DNA from: G965205725 sp965205725 | GTDB lineage: Bacteria; Pseudomonadota; Gammaproteobacteria; Pseudomonadales; Halieaceae | DNA length: 64,000 bases | Direction: 5' to 3' | Assembly (NCBI GenBank): GCA_965205725.1 | Contig: OZ242189.1 | Location: 1,736,001 to 1,800,000 of the forward strand | Shown: in pieces, positions 51,406 to 60,076 of the stretch | Layout: each line of letters opens with the position of its first letter | Position numbering within the stretch: the stretch's first letter is position 1 | Notes under the pieces: model-generated | Told to the model about the DNA's origin: nothing | Seen by the model: the letters and a program-made list of their open reading frames with translations, nothing else | Databases searched by the model: none | Made by a program: the position numbers and the translations under genes

Positions 51406-52184
51406 TGTCATTGTTAAGGCTCAGCAAGCTGGCCTGTGCACCCTGGGGTAGCCCACTACTCCAGGACATAGACCTGGAGCTTCAGTCAGGAGAAATTCAT
51501 GGTCTTATAGGCAGTAATGGGGCAGGAAAATCTACTTTGCTGCGCTGTATAAGTGGTGAAGTACCGACTGCGGCAGGACAGCTCCAGCTCCTGGGCAGGC
51601 CGCTGTCTGACTGGCAAGCGCTGGAGAAAGCTCGCCATCTGGCCCTGCTACCGCAGCAGTCGCCGTTAAATTTTCCTTTCTGCGTTTCAGAAGTTGTCGC
51701 TTTAGGACGCACACCTCACGCCAGCGGCAAACAGCGTGATAAAAAGATTGCACTGGAAGCAATGGATGCTCTCGATATCAATCATATGAGCCAGCGGCTC
51801 TACACGCAGTTATCCGGGGGCGAAAAGCAGCGCGTACAGATTGCCCGGATTGTTGCTCAAGTTTGGCAGGCGTCGGAACATCAAGAGCGCTTGCTACTGC
51901 TTGATGAGCCGACAACAGCTCTTGATTTAAGCCACCAACAATTGTTTGTAGAGCTTTTGCGAAACATGCGAGAACGAAGCTGCGGCGTTGTTTTGGTACT
52001 GCACGATTTCAATTTACTTGCCAGCGTAGCTGACCGCATCACCGCCTTGCACAATGGCAGGATACTGATTCAGGACGAACCTGGACGGGTCTTTACACCG
52101 GAGGTATTTCGCCAGGCCTTTGGCTGCGAAGTACACATCATGGATCACCCTGCACATCACTACCCCATGGTCATTCAACCATGA
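51405..52184 (+). CDS. btuD: Cobalamin ABC transporter ATPase
   Basis: 259 residues. I use GTG 51405, which overlaps the btuC stop, because the ABC domain starts just after it (SLLRLSKLACAPWG). Walker A is GSNGAGKST, the signature YTQLSGGEKQRVQIARI and Walker B LLLLDEPTTALDL, with switch His in VLHDFNLL. The earlier in-frame ATG at 51123 lies in btuC and is rejected. It ends in an ATGA overlap with a 43-codon frame. Confidence 0.95.
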   Translation: MSLLRLSKLACAPWGSPLLQDIDLELQSGEIHGLIGSNGAGKSTLLRCISGEVPTAAGQLQLLGRPLSDWQALEKARHLALLPQQSPLNFPFCVSEVVALGRTPHASGKQRDKKIALEAMDALDINHMSQRLYTQLSGGEKQRVQIARIVAQVWQASEHQERLLLLDEPTTALDLSHQQLFVELLRNMRERSCGVVLVLHDFNLLASVADRITALHNGRILIQDEPGRVFTPEVFRQAFGCEVHIMDHPAHHYPMVIQP

Positions 52185-52312
52185 AAGTGCTCGTTCCGGG
52201 GGTGCTCGCCGTGGCAACAGCGGCTTCGCAGAATCGCTGGCTCTATCCAGCGGCAAACGCCTGCCTGACACCGCCACTGCGGAGGCGGCTGACGCAGACG
52301 CTGAGCATTTAA
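52181..52312 (+). CDS. 43-codon frame between btuD and btuF
   Basis: It starts as ATGA over the btuD stop and ends TAA at 52310-52312, two bases before the btuF ATG. The product would be MKVLVPGVLAVATAASQNRW and a further 23 residues. It may be a small coupling peptide or the remnant of a lost cobalamin gene, as for cobQ nearby. No family is recognised. Confidence 0.35.
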   Translation: MKVLVPGVLAVATAASQNRWLYPAANACLTPPLRRRLTQTLSI

Positions 52313-52313
52313 C

Positions 52314-53174
52314 ATGAGAATAGCGCTGCTTGGTTTAATCCTGATCTGCACACCCGCCTTGGCCGAGGTGCGCGTTGTGGATTTTATCGGCAGAGAAGTT
52401 GCCCTTGAAAAGCCCGCCCAACGTATTATTGCCCTTGCTCCGCATACGGTAGAGAATGTGTTCAGCGCTGGAGCGGGAGAAAAAATTGTCGGTGTGGTGA
52501 GCTATAGCAATTTCCCCGCCGAGGCCAGGGCAATCACCCGGGTAGGTGGCTATAAGTCCTTCAGCCTTGAAACAATTCTCTCGCTGAACCCAGATCTAAT
52601 TATTATGTGGCTCTCAGGCAATGGACTGAGTCGACTCCAGGATTTGGCGATCCTGGGTATACCGATCTATGTGTCGGAGCCCCGCCAACTATCCGATATC
52701 AGCCGTTCGATCAGAGACTATGAGGTACTCACCGGGCGAGCCAAAAATACCGTCAGCGTGGCTGATCGTATTGACAGTGCCATCGCCGACCTAAGCCGCC
52801 GCTACGCCAGCAAAGAAAAAGTTGGTGTGTTTTATCAGGTTTGGAACGAACCTCTGCAAACCCTTAGTGGTGAGCATCTGATTAGCAAAGTGATTGAACT
52901 TTGTGGCGGCTACAATGTATTTGCCGAGGCCACATCGCTAGCTCCCAAAATAAGCCTGGAGGCAGTTCTGGAAACAGACCCGGACACCATTATCGCCAGC
53001 GGCATGGCAGCAGCGCGACCTGACTGGCTGGACGAGTGGAAAGCCTACCCGTTCCTGCGGGCCGTGAAATCAGATGCTTTATTTTTTCTTGATCCGAACC
53101 ATATTCAGCGCCCTACCGCCCGCGTACTACTGGGCGCTGAGCGACTTTGCCAACAGCTCGATTCGCGCCGCTAA
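52314..53174 (+). CDS. btuF: Cobalamin-binding periplasmic protein
   Basis: 286 residues with a signal peptide (RIALLGLILICTPALA). VVDFIGREVALEKPAQRIIALAPHTVENVFSAGAGEKIVGVV matches the BtuF type of the class III solute-binding fold, and NPDLIIMWLSGNGLSRLQDLAILG follows. It delivers B12 to BtuCD. The 3' end overlaps the convergent DUF1244 gene by 62 bp. Confidence 0.93.
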   Translation: MRIALLGLILICTPALAEVRVVDFIGREVALEKPAQRIIALAPHTVENVFSAGAGEKIVGVVSYSNFPAEARAITRVGGYKSFSLETILSLNPDLIIMWLSGNGLSRLQDLAILGIPIYVSEPRQLSDISRSIRDYEVLTGRAKNTVSVADRIDSAIADLSRRYASKEKVGVFYQVWNEPLQTLSGEHLISKVIELCGGYNVFAEATSLAPKISLEAVLETDPDTIIASGMAAARPDWLDEWKAYPFLRAVKSDALFFLDPNHIQRPTARVLLGAERLCQQLDSRR

Positions 53175-53475
53175 CTGTGCCGCTATTTTTCCCGACTTCG
53201 AAGGCAGCCAATTGCTCAGGCGTAGCCTCTGCCTGATACTTGTCTTTCCACTCAGTGTAGGGCATACCGTAAACCATCTCGCGAGCAGCCTCCAAATCAA
53301 GAGTCTCTCCTGCCTCTGCCGCCGCAGCGACATACCATTTAGAGAGACAGTTGCGACAAAAACCCGCCAGGGTCATCAGCTCAATATTTTGGACATCTTT
53401 ACGACTGTCCAGATGTTCTAGCAGATGGCGAAATACCGCTGCTTCCAATTCTATATTCGGTTCTGGTTTAGACAT
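53113..53475 (-). CDS. DUF1244 domain protein
   Basis: 120 residues from ATG 53475; the open frame extends upstream, but that part is not conserved. The core VQNIELMTLAGFCRNCLSKWY and AREMVYGMPYTEWKDKYQ is diagnostic of DUF1244, a small single-domain protein of unknown function widespread in proteobacteria. About 25 C-terminal residues extend beyond the usual domain and overlap btuF on the other strand. Confidence 0.9.
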   Translation of the reverse strand: MSKPEPNIELEAAVFRHLLEHLDSRKDVQNIELMTLAGFCRNCLSKWYVAAAAEAGETLDLEAAREMVYGMPYTEWKDKYQAEATPEQLAAFEVGKNSGTVSGANRAVGKVAQRPVVRGR

Positions 53476-53476
53476 T

Positions 53477-53847
53477 TTATACCTCGGCCCAGCGGGGCAA
53501 CACTGCGTAAAATGAATTGTAGCAACTGCTCTGACGCGCAACACCAGTTTTGGAGAAAACCGAACTCAAATGCGACTTGGCCATGTTGCGCGACACCTTA
53601 AATTTTCCGCAGCTTCATCCAGAGTCACACCGTTTGCAAGCTGCAAAGCCAGCCGCGCTTCAGCCTTAGTAAAGCTGAACAGTTTCATCAATATGTCTCG
53701 CGGTGGCTCCCGCTAACCCGAACGCCTCGGCGACCAACTCGAAGGAGAGAATGCGATCTTCTTTGTAAAAGCAACGCCAAAACCCTCATCGGCTCTGACA
53801 AAACTCTGATCCAATACCGAAATGCGAAGATTCTCCGGTTCAAGCAC
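53477..53847 (-). pseudogene. Frameshifted LuxR-type regulator remnant
   Basis: On the minus strand a LuxR helix-turn-helix is split between two frames. LFSFTKAEARLALQLANGVT and LDEAAENLR stop shortly after a frameshift near 53590. The next frame continues with VSRNMAKSHLSSVFSKTGVARQ and ends in TAA at 53477-53479. Upstream, a further piece (LEPENLRISVLDQSFVRADE) is in another frame and is broken by a stop. No intact start-to-stop frame exists. The gene family is clear from the HTH; its targets are unknown. Confidence 0.75.
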
Positions 53848-53980
53848 GTTAACCACTCCTTGTCATTGACCTCCGGGCTGCCTTTTTTGAAACCCGACAA
53901 GGCCTGATTTGTTATTATATCGTGACTGTTTGTCGGTAGTCTGCCTCTGCCAAAATCCATAGACTGGGTTCAAAACACCT

Positions 53981-54454
53981 GTGAACAAAATACATTTTAA
54001 AGACCGACACGCCCTTCAATCCCTGGTTTCAAACGAATATGGCGAGTGGAGTAACTCTGTCAAAATCGACCAAAAAATGATTAATGACTTCGCCGACCTC
54101 ACTGGTGACCAACAATGGATCCACGTCGATGTGGAGCGCTGCAAAAAAGAAAGTCCCTTTGGCGGGCCGGTTGCCCACGGCTTTCTGACACTGTCACTAC
54201 AAGCCGCCATGACCGGCGGCACCCGCTTTCTCGATAAAATTGACGGTTGGAGCAACATCATCAACTACGGCTCCAACAAACTACGCTTCACAGGTGCCGT
54301 TCCTGTAGACAGCAAAATTCACCAACGCGGTATGCTGAAATCTATAGAAGTACATGAGCACAAAACCGTAATAACCGTTGCAACCAATATCCACGTGGTC
54401 GGCCAGGATGAACACCCCGCCTGCGTGTACGAGATGATGATTGTATTGATGTGA
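53981..54454 (+). CDS. MaoC family enoyl-CoA hydratase-like protein
   Basis: 157 residues from GTG 53981. Hot-dog fold with the R-hydratase motif MINDFADLTGDQQWIHVDVE (catalytic Asp/His) and GGPVAHGFLTLSL. NYGSNKLRFTGAVPVDSKI matches the family's beta-strand core. A hydratase acting on an enoyl-CoA is expected. It lies 10 bp upstream of the thiolase, so the two are in one operon within the putative steroid-degradation cluster. Confidence 0.92.
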   Translation: MNKIHFKDRHALQSLVSNEYGEWSNSVKIDQKMINDFADLTGDQQWIHVDVERCKKESPFGGPVAHGFLTLSLQAAMTGGTRFLDKIDGWSNIINYGSNKLRFTGAVPVDSKIHQRGMLKSIEVHEHKTVITVATNIHVVGQDEHPACVYEMMIVLM

Positions 54455-54464
54455 GGAGAGCCCC

Positions 54465-55640
54465 ATGGCTGAAGCAGTAATCGTAGACGTAGTGCGTACA
54501 CCCATCGGTCGCGGCAAACCCGGCATCGGTGATCTCAGTGGTCTGCATGCGGTAAAACTGCTGGCAGAGTCTTACAAAGCTGTATTGGAGCGCAACCATC
54601 TCGATGCAGCCGATGTCGAGCAGGTATACGCCGGCTGCGTGACTCAAGCTGGCGAGCAAGCCTGCAACCTGGGCAAGAATGCCTGGCTGCAACTGGGCCA
54701 GGCCTATACCGCTGGCTGCTCAACCATTGACACGCAATGCGGCTCGGCTCAAGCAGCCAACCACCTGACGTCCGCATTGATCTCTGCCGGACAAGCCAAT
54801 ATTGGTATTGCCGCTGGCGTTGAAGCGATGAGTCGAGTCGGGCTGGGAGCAAACGTCGTGAATGGTCCCGGCTATTTTGTGACCGATGACTGGCCTCACC
54901 CCGATGGCGCTCAATCTCAATTTGAAGCTGCCGAGCGCATCGCAAAAAATCGCGGCCTGACTCGGGAAGACGTAGACCAACTGGCGGTTCGCTCTCACAC
55001 CAGGGCCATTGAAGCCTGGAAAAATGGTCACTTTGAACAGGTTGTACCTGTTGAAGCTCCGGTTATTGACGATCAAAACAATCCAACAGGTGAAACCAAA
55101 CTGGTTACACGCGATCAGGGCATGCGCGAAACCACCATGGAAGGTCTGGCTAACCTGAAGACTATAGTCGAAGGTGGCATCATTACCGCTGGCAGCTCCT
55201 CTCAAGTGTCTGACGGCTCTGCAGCCGTATTGTGGATGAGTGCCGAGGAAGCCAGGGCACGCGGTCTCAAGCCGCGTGCACGCATCATTCAGGGAGTTGT
55301 TGCCGGATGCGACCCCTATTACTTGTTGGATGGCCCTGTGGACGCCACACACCTGTTGTTTAAGAAAACCGGCATGAACATGGGTGATATCGACCTGGTG
55401 GAAATCAACGAGGCCTTTGCCTCGGTGGTACTGTCCTGGCAGCGTGTGTTCGATGCAGACATGAACAAGGTCAACACCAAAGGCGGTGCAATTGCCCTGG
55501 GGCATCCTGTAGGGTCAACTGGCGCACGCCTGATTGGGGAAGCCGTGTGCGAGCTGGAACGGCAAGACAAGAATATCGCCTTAATCACCATGTGCTGTGG
55601 CGCCTCCAACGGCACCGGCACCATTATAGAAAGACTTTGA
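54465..55640 (+). CDS. Acetyl-CoA acetyltransferase, FadA5-like
   Basis: 391-residue thiolase with nucleophilic Cys in TIDTQCGSAQAANHL, catalytic His in ALGHPVGSTGAR and the second Cys in TMCCGASNGTG. VIVDVVRTPIGRG is typical of the start. The sequence resembles the mycobacterial steroid thiolase FadA5 along its length from memory (GCVTQAGEQ, GVEAMSRVGLGAN, QFEAAERIAK, RDQGMRETTMEGL, YYLLDGPV). It would cleave acetyl-CoA from a sterol side chain. It follows the MaoC gene and precedes an SDR. Confidence 0.93.
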   Translation: MAEAVIVDVVRTPIGRGKPGIGDLSGLHAVKLLAESYKAVLERNHLDAADVEQVYAGCVTQAGEQACNLGKNAWLQLGQAYTAGCSTIDTQCGSAQAANHLTSALISAGQANIGIAAGVEAMSRVGLGANVVNGPGYFVTDDWPHPDGAQSQFEAAERIAKNRGLTREDVDQLAVRSHTRAIEAWKNGHFEQVVPVEAPVIDDQNNPTGETKLVTRDQGMRETTMEGLANLKTIVEGGIITAGSSSQVSDGSAAVLWMSAEEARARGLKPRARIIQGVVAGCDPYYLLDGPVDATHLLFKKTGMNMGDIDLVEINEAFASVVLSWQRVFDADMNKVNTKGGAIALGHPVGSTGARLIGEAVCELERQDKNIALITMCCGASNGTGTIIERL

Positions 55641-55724
55641 TACAGCTTGAGCGGGGACAGAACAAGGTTCTGAACCCTGCAATGGCTGCCACACATTGAT
55701 TGACGAAGTAAGGAATTAGCTATC

Positions 55725-56636
55725 ATGGGAGATCTTCAAGGCAAAATTGCCATCATTACCGGTGCCGGCCGCGGCCTGGGCCGCGAAGAAGCACTACAGC
55801 TCGCAAGCCAGGGTGCCAACGTTGTCATCAGCGACATCGACCTGCCGGACGCCAAGGCTGCCGCCGAGGAAACAGTTGAGGACATCAAAGCTGCTGGCAA
55901 CGAGGCCACTCTGGTACTCGGCGACTGCGCAAATACCGAAGACTCAGCCGAGCTTTTTAAAACTGCGCTGGACACCTACGGCGACGTTAATATCCTGGTG
56001 AATAACGCTGGATTCTGCCGCGACCAGACCATTTTTGGTATGGACGACGACCAATTCGATTCAGTGGTGCGGGTACACTTGCGCGGCCATTTCGTAAACA
56101 TGCGAAATGCTACCAGGTACTGGCGTGGTAAAGCTAAATCGGGCGAAGAAGTTTACGGCCGTTTGATCAGCACCGCCTCAGAGGCTGCCATTTTTGGCTC
56201 TGCTGGCCAGGCTAACTACGGCCCTGCCAAGTCAGGCATTGTTGCCATGACCATGGGTGCCGCCCAGTTGATGATTAAATACGGCATCACCTGCAATGTT
56301 ATTATGCCCCGCGCGCGCACGGACATGACCAATACGGGCATGACAGCTGAGTTATTCGCGGCGCCAGACACAGGTTTTGATGCCTTCAACCCGGAAAATG
56401 TGGCACCGCTGGTCGGCTATTTAAGCTCACCTGAGGCAGGTCATATTTCCGGTGAGGTTATGGTGGTGTGGGGCAATCAGGTAGCCGTTATTCAACGGCC
56501 GAGCTTTGGGCCCAGGTTTGTAAACCCGCAAGGCCTGCAAAAATGGGAGGTCAACAACCTGCACGACTCCCTCTCGGAGTACTTCAATGCAGAGCACACG
56601 CCGGTATTGGACGGATTCTCCGTAGCTCCACAATAG
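55725..56636 (+). CDS. Short-chain dehydrogenase, 17-beta-HSD type 4-like
   Basis: 303 residues. GAGRGLGREEA binds the cofactor, ILVNNAGFCRDQTIFGMDD is the NNAG region and YGPAKSG the catalytic Tyr/Lys. The pattern matches the dehydrogenase domain of multifunctional beta-oxidation enzymes and of actinobacterial steroid SDRs such as Hsd4 relatives. It would oxidise a 3-hydroxyacyl-CoA or a ring hydroxyl. It lies 84 bp after the thiolase gene on the same strand. Confidence 0.9.
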   Translation: MGDLQGKIAIITGAGRGLGREEALQLASQGANVVISDIDLPDAKAAAEETVEDIKAAGNEATLVLGDCANTEDSAELFKTALDTYGDVNILVNNAGFCRDQTIFGMDDDQFDSVVRVHLRGHFVNMRNATRYWRGKAKSGEEVYGRLISTASEAAIFGSAGQANYGPAKSGIVAMTMGAAQLMIKYGITCNVIMPRARTDMTNTGMTAELFAAPDTGFDAFNPENVAPLVGYLSSPEAGHISGEVMVVWGNQVAVIQRPSFGPRFVNPQGLQKWEVNNLHDSLSEYFNAEHTPVLDGFSVAPQ

Positions 56637-56656
56637 CTGACGATGAGGCCTGAAGG

Positions 56657-56880
56657 CTACGCTGAGCCCAAAATCAGGGCACCCGTGGGAACACCGACCC
56701 CGCTGCTCACCAACACATGCTCCAGGTTTTTATCCGGCTGACTGGTGGACTCACCGCGAATCAATGGGGCGCGGCGGGTGCCGCAGTGTTTGGCAGCCTT
56801 TGCACTTTTGGATACCGAGCTTGTCTTCGGCGGCCACCTCCCACCACCAGGCATTGTCGTGCCCCATAGGTGGCTTCATT
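56657..56880 (-). pseudogene. Chimeric remnant: DUF35 zinc-ribbon fused by deletion to aldolase C-terminus
   Basis: On the minus strand, frame one from 56880 reads MGHDNAWWWEVAAEDKLG then IQKCKGCQTLRHPPRPI, matching the zinc-ribbon part of the DUF35 protein encoded at 61804-62787 (GHDNKWWWEACDDGKVL, RCKNCQTLRHPPRP). It then stops. The overlapping frame continues LIRGESTSQPDKNLEHVLVS, then SGVGVPTGALILGSA, matching the C-terminus of the aldolase at 60186-61361 (LVRGTAVNQPDKAVNHALVT). Material between the two is missing and the frames do not join. It is a deletion scar of a second copy of that gene pair. Confidence 0.85.
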
Positions 56881-56902
56881 CTCATAGACTGAGCCACGAT
56901 AG

Positions 56903-58051
56903 TTAAACCTCCAGCGGGCGAAAGCCCAGGGAATCATCTTCGGCGAGCAATTTACCCAGTTTTTCCAACTGCGTGGTGGCATTGCCCAAGGAATAGCTGA
57001 TTTGCTTGGCCCACAGGAAAAAGCGGTGGATAGGATACTCAATGTCAGCGCCAATGCCGCCGTGCATGTGCTGAGAAGAACACACCACCCGGTGTGCTGC
57101 ATCGCAGGCCCACCACTTCGCGGCCCTCACTTCAGCCCGCGCATCCAGCCCCTCACTCAAACGCCACAGGGCCAACCAATAGACAGAACGCATGGCCTCA
57201 ACATCTATATAACTATCTGCCATGCGCATTGCCAGCGCCTGGAATGTGCCCAGGGGGACACCGAATTGTTCGCGTTCGGTAAGGTAAGTCGCCGTGCGTT
57301 TGGTAGCTTCTTCGGCAACGCCCACCTGTAGCGCACAGTGAGCCACATTAGCATGTTGCTCTAACCATTCCAGAATCTCGTCACCCTGACCTTCAGTGCC
57401 GAGTAAAGCACTTGCGGGTAAAGACTCATTCTCAAGGCTGAGATGCGCTGCGCGTTCCCCCGATATGCCTATCTGCTCAGCGCGTATCGAGACACCGGCT
57501 GAGGATGTATCAACGATAAACACGCTCAACTTTCCCTCACAGCTTGCCGGCACCAAAATATAGGTAGCACCAACCGCGTCAGGCACCACACCTCGCTCAC
57601 CATTCAGCACCCAGCTATCTCCCTTATTGACAGCACTTACGCCATCAGTGAACGCAGCTTTCATACCCAATTCAGCGATAGCGGCGGTCATCTTCGCCTC
57701 GCCAACAACCACAGGAGCCAAATAAGTCTGATGCTGCTCCGCTGTTCCAAACTGTTGAACAGGCAGCGCGCCCAATACCAGCGTCGCGTACAAAGGCACT
57801 GGCGCCACGCGACGACCCTGTTCTTCGAGAACCAGACACAGCTCGGTAAATCCCAGGCCACTGCCGCCAACACTCTCAGGTGCTGTCAGGCCCAGTAAAC
57901 CCTGTTCGGCCAGGGTGACCCATAATTGAGCGTCATAGGTTTTCTTGGCGCGAGAGAACTCGAGCAGAAACTCATCGGTCGCCCGGTCTGTAAATATCTG
58001 ATAGGCAAGTTCCCGGATGGCGAGTTGGTCTTCATCAAAGTCAAAATTCAT
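56903..58051 (-). CDS. Acyl-CoA dehydrogenase
   Basis: 382 residues. The FAD-dependent ACAD fold is clear, with SSQHMHGGIGADIEYPIHRFFLWAK at the C-terminus and YLTEREQFGVPLGTFQALAMRMAD in the middle. The N-terminus MNFDFDEDQLAIRELAYQIFTD is typical. It resembles one half of the heterotetrameric steroid ACADs (ChsE-like). Its partner is probably the ACAD encoded at 58904, on the other side of the TetR gene. It is just upstream of the chimeric remnant. Confidence 0.93.
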   Translation of the reverse strand: MNFDFDEDQLAIRELAYQIFTDRATDEFLLEFSRAKKTYDAQLWVTLAEQGLLGLTAPESVGGSGLGFTELCLVLEEQGRRVAPVPLYATLVLGALPVQQFGTAEQHQTYLAPVVVGEAKMTAAIAELGMKAAFTDGVSAVNKGDSWVLNGERGVVPDAVGATYILVPASCEGKLSVFIVDTSSAGVSIRAEQIGISGERAAHLSLENESLPASALLGTEGQGDEILEWLEQHANVAHCALQVGVAEEATKRTATYLTEREQFGVPLGTFQALAMRMADSYIDVEAMRSVYWLALWRLSEGLDARAEVRAAKWWACDAAHRVVCSSQHMHGGIGADIEYPIHRFFLWAKQISYSLGNATTQLEKLGKLLAEDDSLGFRPLEV

Positions 58052-58061
58052 AATTTCTGTC

Positions 58062-58787
58062 TCAGTCGGTTTTGACCATATAGATCAGGTTCTCGGTGTA
58101 ATTCAGCTTGTCAGTGGGTGGATTTTTCAGAAACAGCGCCCGATAAAAAATGCTTGTCAGCAACTCAGTGAGCTCTTCCACATTGAGGTCTGCGGCGCGC
58201 AGCGTTGCGCTATTGTTCACAAAATATTCACGCAGCAGGCTTTCACCCAATCCCGCCAATGAAAAAACAACCATCAGCGCCTGGTGCTTTTTGAAGTTCA
58301 CCTGAGGAAACATTTTCGGCATGACATCGACCAACCACAGCAACTGTTGGCGATAAGATTCACGCATAGATATGGAAAACTGCTCATCTTCATCAGCCAT
58401 TTGCAACAGACAACGCATCACTCCAGGGCGCTTCGCGTAACTGCTAACCACGAGCAAATTATGGGCGTAGATACGCCCGTACCAATCCCCCCGTGCAACA
58501 TCCTTTTCTATGGCATCCACATCGACAGCGGGACTGGAAAAATCTTCGAGCACTTCAATAGTCAGTGACTTTAAATCTTTGAAATAATGATAAAACAGAC
58601 CTTGCGCCACACCAGCTTCCACGGTCACATCGGCAATCCGCATTCTGTGATAGCCAACCCGCTCCATGACCACCAGAGCCGCCCTTTTTAACTTGGCACG
58701 GGCCTGCGCGCCACGTGCGCTGCGCGTGTTCTTGGCATCAATTTCGGCGACTACTTCAGCCTTTTCAGCCTTTGTCCTGGTCGTCAT
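58062..58787 (-). CDS. TetR family transcriptional regulator
   Basis: 241 residues. The N-terminal HTH reads AKLKRAALVVMERVGYHRMRIADVTVEAGVAQGLFYHYFKDLKSL; the C-terminal ligand domain is helical and variable. The gene sits between two acyl-CoA dehydrogenase genes, 10 bp upstream of one and divergent from the other, with a palindrome in the shared spacer (58837-58858). It probably represses the cluster and responds to a CoA-thioester intermediate; that ligand is inferred from the role of similar repressors. Confidence 0.9.
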   Translation of the reverse strand: MTTRTKAEKAEVVAEIDAKNTRSARGAQARAKLKRAALVVMERVGYHRMRIADVTVEAGVAQGLFYHYFKDLKSLTIEVLEDFSSPAVDVDAIEKDVARGDWYGRIYAHNLLVVSSYAKRPGVMRCLLQMADEDEQFSISMRESYRQQLLWLVDVMPKMFPQVNFKKHQALMVVFSLAGLGESLLREYFVNNSATLRAADLNVEELTELLTSIFYRALFLKNPPTDKLNYTENLIYMVKTD

Positions 58788-58836
58788 CGGGGGAGCTCTA
58801 GGCAGCTATTTTACAAATCACAGGTGATAAAAATAG

Positions 58837-58858
58837 TTGAATTTGAATTCAAAATCAA
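58837..58858. promoter_or_regulatory. Palindromic candidate TetR operator
   Basis: Perfect core TTTGAATTCAAA (58842-58853), extended by TTGA at 58837-58840 and TCAA at 58855-58858. Only one symmetric position in the 22 bp does not match. It lies in the 116-bp spacer between the TetR gene and the divergent acyl-CoA dehydrogenase gene. Confidence 0.6.
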
Positions 58859-58903
58859 TATTATATACACAAACTTTTTAATGATGCTATTAGAGAGCAG
58901 TTC

Positions 58904-60076
58904 ATGTTTGTCGATTACACCGAAGAACAAAAAGCCCTGCGTAAAGAATTGCGCAACTACTTCTCCAATCTGATCACCCCTGAATATCGCGAAGACCTTC
59001 GCAGCGCGGAAAGCAGCGATTTGTATAAGCAATTGATTCGCCAGCAGGGCAAAGACGGCATGTTGGCAGTGGGTTGGCCGGAAGAATACGGTGGCCGTGG
59101 TCTGACTCAGAGCGAGCAATTGATCCGTTTTGAGGAAGCGCTACTGGCAGGCGCTCCCACCCCTTTTGTAACGCTCAATACTGTTGGCCCAACCATTATG
59201 AGCCATGGTACCGAGGAGCAAAAAAGGCGTTTCCTTCCAGGCATCGCGGCCGGCGAGATGCACTTCTGTATCGGGTATACTGAACCTTCTGCCGGTACCG
59301 ACCTCGCCGCCTTGAAGACCTCCGCAGTTAAAAACGGCGATCACTATCTGGTCAACGGCAACAAGATATTTACCAGCGGTGCAGAGGGTGCAGACTACGC
59401 CTGGCTGGCGGCCCGCACCGACCCCAACGCTCCCAAACACAAAGGCATCTCAATTCTTGTTGCAGAAACCGCCGACCCGGGCTTTTCCGTGAGCCCCGTT
59501 CACACCGTTGGCAGCTTGCGCACCAATATCACCTACTACACTGACGTAAAGGTGCCCACCGATATGATTATCGGACAGGAGAATGGCGGCTGGAAACTTA
59601 TTACTTCCCAGCTTAATCACGAGCGGGTTGGCCTGGCCGCATGGGGTGTGCAGGCATGGAAAATATTCGATTTCGCTATGAAATGGACCCGAGAGACCAG
59701 GATGCCCACTGGCCAGCGCGTTATTGATGACCCACAGGTGCAGCGTAACCTGGCCGAAGTCTATTCGCACCTGGAAGCAGTTCGCGTAATGAACGCCCGT
59801 ATGGGCGCCATGCTTGACAAGGGCGACCCCAACCCGGTATTCCCCTCCGCCATCAAGGTCTACTCCACGGAAATCATTATCGAGATATGCCGCTTACTGA
59901 TGGACGTGGTCGGCCCCAACTCCCTCGTTGCCAGTAGCAGTGAAGGCGCTGTTTTGCTCGGCGACCTGGAACATGAACATCGCCGATCACTGATTAATAC
60001 CTTTGGCGGTGGAGTCGCTGAAGTACTGCGTGGTCTTGTCGCAACGCATGGACTGGGTATGCCGCAACACCGCTAA
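58904..60076 (+). CDS. Acyl-CoA dehydrogenase (steroid-type partner subunit)
   Basis: 390 residues. MFVDYTEEQKALRKELRNYF at the N-terminus, GYTEPSAGTDLAALKTSAVK and the FAD/substrate region ITYYTDVKVPTDMIIG are ACAD signatures. The C-terminal FGGGVAEVLRGLVATHGLGMPQ keeps the usual GG motif region. It likely pairs with the ACAD encoded at 56903; in actinobacterial steroid catabolism such enzymes work as alpha2-beta2 heterotetramers. It is transcribed divergently from the TetR gene. Confidence 0.93.
   Translation: MFVDYTEEQKALRKELRNYFSNLITPEYREDLRSAESSDLYKQLIRQQGKDGMLAVGWPEEYGGRGLTQSEQLIRFEEALLAGAPTPFVTLNTVGPTIMSHGTEEQKRRFLPGIAAGEMHFCIGYTEPSAGTDLAALKTSAVKNGDHYLVNGNKIFTSGAEGADYAWLAARTDPNAPKHKGISILVAETADPGFSVSPVHTVGSLRTNITYYTDVKVPTDMIIGQENGGWKLITSQLNHERVGLAAWGVQAWKIFDFAMKWTRETRMPTGQRVIDDPQVQRNLAEVYSHLEAVRVMNARMGAMLDKGDPNPVFPSAIKVYSTEIIIEICRLLMDVVGPNSLVASSSEGAVLLGDLEHEHRRSLINTFGGGVAEVLRGLVATHGLGMPQHR

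Noticed and set aside
53113..53174. Sequencing error causing the btuF/DUF1244 overlap
   Set aside because: Both frames are intact with proper C-terminal sequence. Convergent 3' overlaps of this size occur, although the DUF1244 tail is longer than usual.
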